Shown here piece after piece: positions 48,924-57,754 of a DNA stretch of 64,000 nucleotides. The notes below the pieces were generated by a model. It did no database searches and had not been told where the DNA came from. It was given only the letters and a program-made list of their open reading frames with translations. The first letter of the stretch is position 1. Every line of letters starts with the position of its first letter. The position numbers and the translations under genes were made by a program. The stretch comes from Fen-1058 sp964398185 (lineage in GTDB: Bacteria > Chloroflexota > Anaerolineae > Fen-1058), in assembly GCA_964398185.1 (NCBI GenBank), contig CAYNML010000002.1:62001-126000 (forward strand), read 5' to 3'.

Positions 48924-51296
48924 GTGACTCAGATCAACAACCCCGCCGCGGTCATTCAGACGGGAAGACCACAACCGCAGGGCCGCTTGCACACCCTGCA
49001 AACTAAGCTGCTCATTCCCATGGTGGGCCTGATGATCGCTTCATTGTTGCTGAGCACAGTGGCCTTCGTTATCGGCACCACGCGCACGCAGGATCAGCTG
49101 CTGGAGCAGCAAATTCAGGCCGATGTGCAGCGCGTGCAGCAGGCGCTGCTCGCGCGCGCCGATCAGATGAACACGGCGGCGCGGCTGCTGGCTAACGACC
49201 CGATCGTGAATGAGGCGATCCGCTCGGCCACCGCTGAGGCGTTGGCCACGTTGAACGATCGGGCCGTGGTGGTGCGCGATCGGTTGGGGGCGGATCTAAT
49301 CCAAATCTACAATCAGGCGGGCAGCGCGCGCACTAATCTGGCCGCGGCCGGTCTGTACCAGACCTCGGCGCTGCTGGGCGAAATCGGCGACGATGTCACC
49401 GGCTTGGTAACCACCGGCGACAAGCTCCTGCTGCTGTCGCAAGCCGCCTGCCCCGGTAATGCCTGCACCATCATCACGGGCCTCGATCTGGCCGCCGAGC
49501 TGAAGCGCATCGTGGCGCGCGAACACCTGCCCGCCGAGTTGGGCTTGAAGGTCAGGGAGCAGCGCATCACCACGCGGCCTGATTTGATGTTGGATGCGCC
49601 CAATGGCCGCCACGGCGAAGAGTTCAGCTGGCGCACCCTCTTTTCCCTGGCCGCCACGCCCGTCCAGCTCAGCGCCGTCCGGCAGACGTCCGATGTCGCG
49701 CAAGTAACCAACGCGGGCCTGTTGGTGATGATTGGCGCAGCGTTCATCACCTTGCTCTTGTTGATGGCCGTCAGCGTGTGGTTGACGCGCGCCATCACGC
49801 GCCCCATTCATCAATTGAGCGCTGCCGCGACGACCCTGGCGGCCGGCGATCTATCCCGCAGCGCCGAGCTGCTGCCGGAGGCGCGCCGCTTCACCATCGG
49901 CGATCGCGACGAGATCGGCTCGCTCCGCCAGACCTTTCGTCACATGGCCGCGCAGCTGACGGCCTCGCACGCCCGCCTGGAAGACAAGGTGCGCGAGCGC
50001 ACGCAACAGCTGACCGCCGCCGCCGAAGTGGCGCGCGCCGCTTCGGCCAGTCTCGATCTGGATGTGACGCTGCGCCAGGCGGTGGACTCCATCTGTGAGC
50101 GCTTTGGCTTCTATCACGCCGCCATCTTCATTTTTGACTCGGCCAGCAATCAACTGGTTTTGCGGGAAAGCCTGGGCAGCGCGGGCGAAGCGTTGAAGGC
50201 CAGCCAGTATTCACTGGCGCTGGGGTCGCGCTCGTTGGTGGGCACGGCGGCCCTGCGGCGCCAGCCGCAGATCGCGCCAGACGTCACCGCCGATCCACGC
50301 CATCTTAACAACCCGCTGCTGCTCGACACGCGCTCGGAAGCCGCCTTTCCCCTGCTTTACGGTGACGCGCTGGTCGGCGTGCTGGACGTACAGAGCACTG
50401 AGATTAATGCTTTCCCGTCCGAAATGGTTGGAGTGTTGACCACGCTGGCCGATCAGCTGGGTGTGGCGATTCACAACGCGCAGGTTTTCGCCGAACAGCG
50501 CGCCGCCGCCGAACGATTGGCCGAGCTCGATCACTTGAAGATGCAGTTCCTGGCCAACGTGAGCCGCGAGTTTCGCACCCCGCTCAATAACGTGCAGGCC
50601 GCCACGCACTTGCTGCTCAAAGGCGCGGACGGCAAGCTCAACGACTTGCAGCGCAATGACGTGAACCGCATCGCGCAGAACAGTCAGCAGCTGCTGAGCC
50701 TGATCAACAACCTGCTCGATCACTCGCAGTTGGAAGCCGGCCAGTTGGCGCTGCAGATTCGCCGCGACGTCGATGTCAAGCAGTTGATCCAGATCACTAT
50801 GTCGCAAGCGATTACGCTGGTGGGCAGCAAGCCGATCGGGCTGGTGTCCGAGGTCGATCCCGGCCTGCCGCTGATCGAAGCCGATCCTGATCGCGTGCAG
50901 CAGATCCTGTTCAACCTCATCGCCAATGCCGCCAAATTTACGGAGACCGGCCAGATCGGCGTGTTGGCGCACGCGGTGTACGGGCTGGGTCCGCGCAGCG
51001 AGCAAATCGAACAGTTTGTCGAGGTGCGCATCAACGATACCGGCTGCGGCATTCCGGCCGCCGAGTTAAGCCGGGTCTTTGAAGCCTTTACCCACAGCCC
51101 AACCCCGGCGGGCGGCGCGGGACTGGGCTTGAGCATCACACGCCGTCTCGTCGAACTGCACGGCGGACGCATCTGGGCTGAAAGTTCGGCCGGGCACGGC
51201 TCAACGTTCAGTTTCATCCTGCCGGTGCGCGCGCCGCACCTGCTGGCGACGCTGCCCCTGCCGCCAGCGCTGAAGGAGTCTCATGTACCAGTCTAA
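48924..51296 (+). CDS. Sensor histidine-kinase-like protein lacking the phospho-acceptor His
   Basis: A 790-residue two-helix membrane protein. Helix 1 is at about 30-52, an extracellular sensor (50-265) follows, helix 2 at about 268-292, then HAMP (TRPIHQLSAAATTLAAGDLS), a GAF domain (about 390-530) and a HisKA dimer helix. The H-box reads FLANVSREFRTPLNN: the acceptor His is Arg548. The ATPase domain keeps the N-box (LFNLIANAAKFTETG), G1 (DTGCGIPA) and G2 (GAGLGLSI). It probably cannot autophosphorylate in the usual way. Start GTG 48924 has no clear ribosome-binding site. It overlaps pstS by 14 bases and has a PHO-like array upstream. Confidence 0.88.
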   Translation: MTQINNPAAVIQTGRPQPQGRLHTLQTKLLIPMVGLMIASLLLSTVAFVIGTTRTQDQLLEQQIQADVQRVQQALLARADQMNTAARLLANDPIVNEAIRSATAEALATLNDRAVVVRDRLGADLIQIYNQAGSARTNLAAAGLYQTSALLGEIGDDVTGLVTTGDKLLLLSQAACPGNACTIITGLDLAAELKRIVAREHLPAELGLKVREQRITTRPDLMLDAPNGRHGEEFSWRTLFSLAATPVQLSAVRQTSDVAQVTNAGLLVMIGAAFITLLLLMAVSVWLTRAITRPIHQLSAAATTLAAGDLSRSAELLPEARRFTIGDRDEIGSLRQTFRHMAAQLTASHARLEDKVRERTQQLTAAAEVARAASASLDLDVTLRQAVDSICERFGFYHAAIFIFDSASNQLVLRESLGSAGEALKASQYSLALGSRSLVGTAALRRQPQIAPDVTADPRHLNNPLLLDTRSEAAFPLLYGDALVGVLDVQSTEINAFPSEMVGVLTTLADQLGVAIHNAQVFAEQRAAAERLAELDHLKMQFLANVSREFRTPLNNVQAATHLLLKGADGKLNDLQRNDVNRIAQNSQQLLSLINNLLDHSQLEAGQLALQIRRDVDVKQLIQITMSQAITLVGSKPIGLVSEVDPGLPLIEADPDRVQQILFNLIANAAKFTETGQIGVLAHAVYGLGPRSEQIEQFVEVRINDTGCGIPAAELSRVFEAFTHSPTPAGGAGLGLSITRRLVELHGGRIWAESSAGHGSTFSFILPVRAPHLLATLPLPPALKESHVPV

Positions 51297-52107
51297 ATCC
51301 TTGATCCTGATCCTGTTGTTGCTGCTCACCGGCTGCACGAGCCAGGCCGGCGCGCTGCCGCCGACGCCCACGCCGCTGATCGGGCGTATCACGTTTGCGG
51401 GCAGCACTACGGTGCAGCCGCTGGCCGATCAGCTGGGTGTGGCTTTTCAGGCCCGGCATCCGCAGCTGGTGCTGGATATCGCCGCGGGCGGATCGGTGGT
51501 GGGCATCAAAGCCGTGCACGACGGCGCCGCCGACATCGGCATGGCCTCGCGTGCGTTGAAGGCCGAGGAAGCCGCCGGCATCGAGCAGTATCAGATCGCC
51601 AGTGACGTATTAGCCATCGTCGTCAATCAGTCCAATCCGATCGCGGGTGTGACGCGCGATCAGCTGCGCGACATCTATCTGGGGAAGATCGTGAACTGGC
51701 AGGAACTCGGCGGCCCCGATCGACCCATCGTGCCCGTCGTGCGTGAAAAGAGTTCAGGCACGCGCGGCGCATTCGACGAGTTAGTGTTGGAGAAGCAAGA
51801 CCCGCAGGGCGAGCGCTTGCAAGTCGGCGTGACCGCCGGTGATGTGGCCGCGCTGGTATCCAGCACCCCCGGCGCCATCGGCTATGTGGGCTTCGGCAGT
51901 CTCGATACCAAGCTCAAGTTGCTGGCCATCGACGGCGTGACACCCAGCCCGGAAACCGTGCGCAACAACACCTATCAACTGGTGCGGCCTTTGCTGCTGT
52001 TGACCGGTCCGCTGACCCAACCCATCGCCCAAACTTATATCGATTTTGCGCTCAGCCCGGAAGGGCAGGCGCTGGTCGAAGCCGACGGCTGGGTGCGCGC
52101 CCGGTAG
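51283..52107 (+). CDS. pstS: Phosphate-binding lipoprotein PstS-like
   Basis: A 274-residue lipoprotein (lipobox LLTGC, Cys18) with the phosphate-binding fold: ITFAGSTTVQPLADQL, AAGGSVVGIKAVHDGAADIGMASR, VVNQSNPI, LRDIYLGKIVNWQELGG and the phosphate-contact loop EKSSGTRGAFDE. It overlaps the kinase gene by 14 bases. No pstC, pstA or pstB is in the window, so the importer lies elsewhere or this is a signalling phosphate sensor. Confidence 0.92.
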   Translation: MYQSKSLILILLLLLTGCTSQAGALPPTPTPLIGRITFAGSTTVQPLADQLGVAFQARHPQLVLDIAAGGSVVGIKAVHDGAADIGMASRALKAEEAAGIEQYQIASDVLAIVVNQSNPIAGVTRDQLRDIYLGKIVNWQELGGPDRPIVPVVREKSSGTRGAFDELVLEKQDPQGERLQVGVTAGDVAALVSSTPGAIGYVGFGSLDTKLKLLAIDGVTPSPETVRNNTYQLVRPLLLLTGPLTQPIAQTYIDFALSPEGQALVEADGWVRAR

Positions 52108-52140
52108 CGGATGCGTAAGCGCGCGTGAAGTGAAGCACTA

Positions 52141-52204
52141 TTAAGAAGGTTTAAGCAAATCTTGACGCAGCTTTGACTTCAACCCTGCGCGTATGCGGTA
52201 TGAT
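52141..52204 (+). promoter_or_regulatory. PHO-box-like array and -10 upstream of the nucleotidase
   Basis: TTAAG at 52141 and 52151, then TTGAC at 52162 and 52173: the last three are exactly 11 bp apart. TATGAT (52199-52204) follows. The array is the clearest match to PhoP-type TTAACA direct repeats together with 57629. Confidence 0.7.
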
Positions 52205-52238
52205 TATGCAGCAGTCACATTTTTCAGGAGGAAGATCC

Positions 52239-55200
52239 ATGATGTTACGCCGTATTCCCGCCCTGTTGACAGCGACGTTGGGGACACTGGCCCTGCTGGC
52301 CGTCCTGGCGCTCGCAATTCAACCCACGGCGGCACAGCCGCTGCCGGCGCTTGCCGCTGTGGCGGACGTTCCAATCGAGCGCCCCGCCGCGCCGCAGGCG
52401 TTGAACCTCACGCCCACCAACGCGATCTCGTTGACCGTGCTGGGCACGTACGCCACCAACGCGTATTCCACCGCGCGCAGCGCTGCCGAGATTGTTGATT
52501 ACGATCCGGTGAGCCAGACGTTGTATATCGTCAATAACTACAGCTACACGCTCGACATTGTGAGCATCGCCAATCCCGGCGCACCGACGCTGGTGACCGC
52601 GGTGCCGTTGTCGCCGACGTACGGCGCCAACCCCAACAGCGCCGCCGTGTATAACGGCCTCATCGCCGTGGCCGTCGAGGCCGTCTCCAGGACGCAGCCC
52701 GGCCAGGTGGTGTTCTTCGATCGGGCGGGGAACTACCTGAACAACGTGGCCGTCGGTTCACTGCCCGATATGGTGACCTTCACACCCAACGGCCGGTATC
52801 TGCTCGTCGCCAACGAAGGCGAGCCGAACGAGAATTACACAATCGATCCGGAAGGTTCGATCAGCGTGATCGATCTATCGGGCGGGGTGATGTCCGCCAG
52901 TGTGACGACGTTGGGCTTCACGCACATCAACACGGGCACGCTCGATCCGCGCGTGCGCGTCTTCGGGCCAAACGCTACCCTGGCGCAGGACCTGGAGCCC
53001 GAATACATCGCCGTGGCGCCGGATTCCAGCAGGGCGTGGGTGGCGCTGCAAGAAGCGAATGCCCTTGGTGTGATCGATCTCAAGACGCTGACGGTCACGC
53101 AGATCGTGGCGCTGGGCTTCAAAGATCACGCGCTGGCCGGCAACGCCTTCGACGGCAGCGATCGCGACGGACCGGGATCCGGCGGCAGCAGCCAGGGCGC
53201 GATCAGCATCACCAACTGGCCGGTGTGGGGTATGTATCAGCCCGACGGTCTGGCGCTGTATCAGTCGGCGGGCAAGCAGTATCTGGTCTCCGCCAACGAA
53301 GGCGATACGCGCGACTATGGGGCCGCGTACAACGAAGAAGCGCGCGTCAGCACGTTGACGTTCGATCCGTCGTTCCCCAACTCGGCCACCTTGAAGACCG
53401 AAGACGCGATCGGGCGCTTGACGATCTCGAAGGCCAGCCACAACTTCACGACGACCTACACCGCCGATCCCGATCTGGACGGCGACATCGATCAATTGTT
53501 TGTGCCCGGCGGCCGTTCGTTCTCCATCTGGTCGATCACGGGCACGCTGCTGTTTGACAGTGGCGACGCCGTGGAACGCATCACGGCGGCGCAGCAACCG
53601 GCCTGGTTCAACAGCGATGCCACCGGCGGTTTTGACACCCGCAGCGACAACAAAGGCCCGGAGCCTGAGACCGTCGCGTTGGGCGCGATCAACAATCGGC
53701 AGTATGCCTTCATCGGGTTGGAGCGCATCGGCGGCGTGATGGCCTTCGACGTCACCGATCCGGCAGCGGTGACGTTCGCGCAGTGGGTCAACAATCGCGT
53801 GTACACCACGACGTTGACGCCGGAAGCGAAAGACCTCGGCCCCGAGGGCTTGAAGTTCATCCCGGCGGACAAAAGCCCCAACGGCAAGCCGCTGTTGATC
53901 GTGGCGAATGAAGTCAGCGGCTCGACGACGGTGTACGAGATTTCGTACCATACGCCGTTCAACCTGACCATCATGCACACCAACGACTTTCACGCGCGCG
54001 TCGATCAGTATCAGAGCAGCGGCGCGTTCTGCCCCATTACGGGCACGGGCTGCATCGCCGGTTCGGCGCGGTTGGCCACCAAGATCAACGAACTGCGCGC
54101 CGCCAACGATCACTCGCTCTTGGTAGACGCGGGCGATCAGTTCCAGGGCACGCTGTACTACATCCAGTACAAGTCCGACATTCTCACGCGCACGATGAAC
54201 GCGCTGGGCTATCAGGCCATGGCCGTGGGCAATCACGAATTCGACGACGGCCCAGCTGAGCTGCGTACGTTCATCGATGGCGTCAACTTCCCAGTTTTGA
54301 GCAGCAACATCGATGCGACGAACGAGCCGCTGCTGGCGGGCAAGATTCAGCCTTCCACGGTGATCACGGTCGGCGGCCAGCCGATCGGCGTGGTGGGCCT
54401 GACCACCAGTGAGACGCCGCAGCTGTCCAGCCCCGGCAGCAACATCACCTTCACGGCCGAAGTGACCGCGCTGCAAAACACGGTCAACGCACTGCAAGCG
54501 CAGGGCATCGATCACATCGTGGCGTTGACGCACCTCGGTTATGATGTCGATCTCAGTCTGGCGCAAGTGATCACCGGCGTCGATGTGATCATCGGCGGGC
54601 ACAGTCACAGTTTCCTGTACACGCCCATCACGACCACCAACGGCGACACACCGGCGGGCCTGTATCCGACCGTGGTGACTGCGCTCGACGGCAATCCGGT
54701 GCTGGTGGCGACGGCCTATCAGTGGGGACGCTACCTGGGCAATCTGAATGTGACTTTCAGCCCCACCGGTACGGTGGCAAGCTATGGCGGCAATCCCATC
54801 TTCATGGCGAACAGCATTCCGCAAGACCCGGTGGTGCAGGGCATCATCTCGCCCACGTACAACGTGCCGCTGGAAGCGCTCCGCAACACGGTAGTCGCCA
54901 CGACGACCGCGCCGATGAGCCTGACCATCAATTCTGTGCAAATCTGTCGCGAGCGCGAATGCGAGTTGGGCAACTTCGTGGCCGAAGCGATGTTGTGGAA
55001 GATCAACTCGACGCTGCCTGTGACCGATCACTATCAGATCGTCTTCCAGAACGGCGGCGGTCTGCGCGCCCCGATCGATCAAGGCTCCGTCACGGTGGGT
55101 GAAGTGATGGAACTGCTGCCGTTCGGCAACGCCATCGCCACGTTCGAGTTGACGGGCACGCACGTCATCAGCGCGGTGGAGAACGGCCTGAGCCGTTTCC

Positions 55201-57449
55201 AGCAATCGGGCAATGGCCGCTTCGCGCAGGTGGCCGGGCTGCGCTACAAATTCGATCCGACCAGGCCCGTCAACTCCCGCATCATCTCGGTCACCGTCAA
55301 GAACAAAGTGACGGGCGTGTACGAGCCGCTGAATCCGGCCAGGGTCTATCGGCTGGTGTCCAACGACTTCATGCGCCGCGGCGGCGATGGTTACACCGTC
55401 TTCCGTGACTTCGCCATCAACCCGTACGACTTTGGCCCGGCGCTCGATCAAGCCGCGATGGATTACCTGATGTCGTTCCCGAATGCGACCTACACGCCCT
55501 TCCTCGACGGGCGCATCCTGCAGCAGGGTTACGCGCGGCTGGCCGTGGCGCACCTGGCGCCGTTTGCCAACACACCGGCAGGCGCCAGTGTCACCGTCAC
55601 GCTCGACAGCACACCCGTGCTCACCAACTTCGTGTACGGCGCGTCCACCGGTTACATCACCGTGACCGACGGCGCGCATCTCGTGCAGATCTATCCCGCC
55701 GGCAGCGCGTCACCCGCCATCTCGAGCAGCGTGGTCCTGTCGGCCAATCAATCTTACTCGGCCATTGCCATTGGCGACGGCGCGAATCAACCGCTGAGCT
55801 TGCTCGCGCTGCTGGACACCACCGCACCCATCAGCGGCAGCGCCCGGGTCCGCATCGGGCACTTGGCCCCGTTCGCCGACACCATCACTGACACGCTGGC
55901 CGATGTGCGCCTGCAGGACGGCACGCTGCTGTTGGGCGACGTGCCCTTCGGCGCAGCGGCGCCGTATCTCACACTCCCGGCGGGCACGTACGATCTGAAG
56001 ATCACCGCTCCCGGCGGCTACCCCACGTTGATCGATCCGCTGCCGGTGGCCCTGAACTCCAACGCCATCTTGTCGGTCTTCGCCACGGGCGACGGTACTC
56101 AGCAACCGCTGGGCGCGTTCGCATGGACCAGCACGCAGGTCGGCTCGTTCCTGCCGCTGGGCGCGCAGCTTGCGGTGGCACACCTGGCGCCGTTTGCGAG
56201 CACCCTCGCCGGCACCAGCGTGACCATCACGCTCAACAGCACGCCAGTGTTGACGGATTTCGTGTACGGCGAATCCACCGGCTATCTGGTGGCGCCGGAA
56301 GGCCCGAATCGGGTTGATGTCTATGTCGGCTCAAGCCTTGCGCCGTTCCACACCGTGACCGTGACGCTGTCGCAGGCGGAATCGAACTCGCTCATCGCCC
56401 GCGGCGACGGCATTAACTTTGCCGTCGACATCGTGCGCGGCATCGATGATACTGTACCGGTCAGCGGCAGCGCCAAGATCCGCCTCGGACATCTGGCTCC
56501 GTTCACCAACACCATCGCCGGCTCGTGGGCCGATGTGCGCCTGCAGGATGGCGCCTTGTTGCTGGGCAATATGCCCTTCGGTTCGCTCGCGTCGTATCTC
56601 ACCCTCCCGGCGGGCACGTACGATCTGAAGATCACCGCCCCCGGCGGCTATCCCACGTTGATCGATCCGCTGCCGGTGACGCTGAACTCCAATGACATCC
56701 TGTCGGTGTTCGCCACGGGCAACGGCACCTTGCAACCGCTGGGCGCGTTCGCGTGGACTAGCACACAGCCGGGTTCGTTCCTGCCGCTGGGCGCGCAGCT
56801 AGCGGTGGCCCATCTGGCGCCGTTTGCCAACACCTTGGCCGGTACCAGCGTGACGGTCACGCTGAATGCCACGCCCGTGCTCACCGACTTTATCTACGGC
56901 GAATCGACCGGCTACCTGCCCGTTCCGGAAGGCGCGAACCTGGTGGAGATCTTCCCGGCAGGCAGCGCTTCGCCCGCCATTACGGCCAGCGTGAATCTGA
57001 CTCAGGCGCTTTCGTACTCCGCCATCGCCATCGGTGACGGAGCCAATCAACCGTTGAGCTTGCTGGCCTTGCTTGATGACACTATGCCCATCAGCGGCAG
57101 CGCCCGCGTCCGTATCGGACATCTGGCGCCGTTCGCGGCGGGCAGCGCCACAGCCGATGTGCGCTTGCAGGACGGCACGGCCATCCTGACTAACGTGGTG
57201 TTCAGTCAGGTCGCACCGTACTTGACCCTGGCGGCGGGCACGTATGATCTGAAGATCACCGCGCCCGGCGGCGCTCCAACACTGATCGATCCACTGCCGG
57301 TCACACTGAACTCCAACGAGGTGCTGTCGGTGTTCGCTGCCGGCAACGGCACGCTGCAGAAGTTGGGCGTCTTTGCCTGGCCCGGCAATCAGGCGGGCTT
57401 CTTCCTGCCGCTGATGAAGTTCATCTATCTGCCGCTCATCACCCGCTAA
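52239..57449 (+). CDS. Giant secreted multidomain 5'-nucleotidase/phosphoesterase
   Basis: A 1736-residue exported protein. A signal peptide (LLTATLGTLALLAVLALAIQPTAA) is followed by a choice-of-anchor I beta-propeller (residues about 60-575), a metallophosphoesterase (FNLTIMHTNDFHARVDQY, VGNHEFDDGP, IIGGHSHSF) and its nucleotidase C domain (FQNGGGLRAPIDQGSVTVGE). Three tandem units of about 210 residues follow, each with two DUF4397-like domains (VAHLAPFANT; VRIGHLAPFA). It ends IYLPLITR, a C-terminal motif shared by many Chloroflexota surface proteins. CAGGAGGAAG precedes ATG 52239. It probably frees phosphate from nucleotides or other esters outside the cell. Confidence 0.92.
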   Translation: MMLRRIPALLTATLGTLALLAVLALAIQPTAAQPLPALAAVADVPIERPAAPQALNLTPTNAISLTVLGTYATNAYSTARSAAEIVDYDPVSQTLYIVNNYSYTLDIVSIANPGAPTLVTAVPLSPTYGANPNSAAVYNGLIAVAVEAVSRTQPGQVVFFDRAGNYLNNVAVGSLPDMVTFTPNGRYLLVANEGEPNENYTIDPEGSISVIDLSGGVMSASVTTLGFTHINTGTLDPRVRVFGPNATLAQDLEPEYIAVAPDSSRAWVALQEANALGVIDLKTLTVTQIVALGFKDHALAGNAFDGSDRDGPGSGGSSQGAISITNWPVWGMYQPDGLALYQSAGKQYLVSANEGDTRDYGAAYNEEARVSTLTFDPSFPNSATLKTEDAIGRLTISKASHNFTTTYTADPDLDGDIDQLFVPGGRSFSIWSITGTLLFDSGDAVERITAAQQPAWFNSDATGGFDTRSDNKGPEPETVALGAINNRQYAFIGLERIGGVMAFDVTDPAAVTFAQWVNNRVYTTTLTPEAKDLGPEGLKFIPADKSPNGKPLLIVANEVSGSTTVYEISYHTPFNLTIMHTNDFHARVDQYQSSGAFCPITGTGCIAGSARLATKINELRAANDHSLLVDAGDQFQGTLYYIQYKSDILTRTMNALGYQAMAVGNHEFDDGPAELRTFIDGVNFPVLSSNIDATNEPLLAGKIQPSTVITVGGQPIGVVGLTTSETPQLSSPGSNITFTAEVTALQNTVNALQAQGIDHIVALTHLGYDVDLSLAQVITGVDVIIGGHSHSFLYTPITTTNGDTPAGLYPTVVTALDGNPVLVATAYQWGRYLGNLNVTFSPTGTVASYGGNPIFMANSIPQDPVVQGIISPTYNVPLEALRNTVVATTTAPMSLTINSVQICRERECELGNFVAEAMLWKINSTLPVTDHYQIVFQNGGGLRAPIDQGSVTVGEVMELLPFGNAIATFELTGTHVISAVENGLSRFQQSGNGRFAQVAGLRYKFDPTRPVNSRIISVTVKNKVTGVYEPLNPARVYRLVSNDFMRRGGDGYTVFRDFAINPYDFGPALDQAAMDYLMSFPNATYTPFLDGRILQQGYARLAVAHLAPFANTPAGASVTVTLDSTPVLTNFVYGASTGYITVTDGAHLVQIYPAGSASPAISSSVVLSANQSYSAIAIGDGANQPLSLLALLDTTAPISGSARVRIGHLAPFADTITDTLADVRLQDGTLLLGDVPFGAAAPYLTLPAGTYDLKITAPGGYPTLIDPLPVALNSNAILSVFATGDGTQQPLGAFAWTSTQVGSFLPLGAQLAVAHLAPFASTLAGTSVTITLNSTPVLTDFVYGESTGYLVAPEGPNRVDVYVGSSLAPFHTVTVTLSQAESNSLIARGDGINFAVDIVRGIDDTVPVSGSAKIRLGHLAPFTNTIAGSWADVRLQDGALLLGNMPFGSLASYLTLPAGTYDLKITAPGGYPTLIDPLPVTLNSNDILSVFATGNGTLQPLGAFAWTSTQPGSFLPLGAQLAVAHLAPFANTLAGTSVTVTLNATPVLTDFIYGESTGYLPVPEGANLVEIFPAGSASPAITASVNLTQALSYSAIAIGDGANQPLSLLALLDDTMPISGSARVRIGHLAPFAAGSATADVRLQDGTAILTNVVFSQVAPYLTLAAGTYDLKITAPGGAPTLIDPLPVTLNSNEVLSVFAAGNGTLQKLGVFAWPGNQAGFFLPLMKFIYLPLITR
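55537..57405 (+). repeat. Three tandem 630-base units in the nucleotidase gene
   Basis: Units begin near 55537, 56166 and 56796, each starting with a LAVAHLAPF coding segment and ending with GSFLPLGAQ- or GFFLPL-type sequence. The close nucleotide likeness of units 2 and 3 indicates recent duplication. Confidence 0.85.
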
Positions 57450-57477
57450 CTCGTCCCCCGATGCTGTAACGCTTGTC

Positions 57478-57512
57478 AACAGCGGAGGCCACCCGGTCTC
57501 CGCTGTTGCTTT
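57478..57512 (+). terminator. Terminator after the nucleotidase gene
   Basis: Arms aacagcggag and ctccgctgtt around a ten-base loop, followed by gcttt. Confidence 0.8.
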
Positions 57513-57628
57513 ATCCGGCAGATGTTCGACGGCGTGCTTCCGGGCTGCGCCGATACAACGCCAGCCGTTGAGCCTCCTCGCCACTGCGCCGCGCATTTCC
57601 CCGATCGGCCTCAGCGATTTTTACAGGG

Positions 57629-57692
57629 TTAAGACGCGGTGAAGAAAGCTTTACACGCCGTTTAACGCGGCTTGAGACTCGTGTGCTAAAGT
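57629..57692 (+). promoter_or_regulatory. PHO-box-like array and -10 upstream of phoX
   Basis: Pentamers TTAAG (57629), TGAAG (57640), TTACA (57651), TTAAC (57662) and TGAGA (57673) fall at exact 11 bp steps. TAAAGT (57687-57692) lies ten bases after the last one. The rest of the 305-base spacer (57513-57628) holds nothing recognised. Confidence 0.75.
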
Positions 57693-57754
57693 CAAAACGA
57701 TATGGCAGACACCTCTCTAGACCATTCCACTTCCATTCAAATCAGGAGAAGATC

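Noticed and set aside
52875..55679. 934-residue minus-strand open frame
   Set aside because: It is antisense to the nucleotidase, whose domains are clear. The translation is Arg/His/Gly-rich without any family features, an effect of GC-rich third positions.
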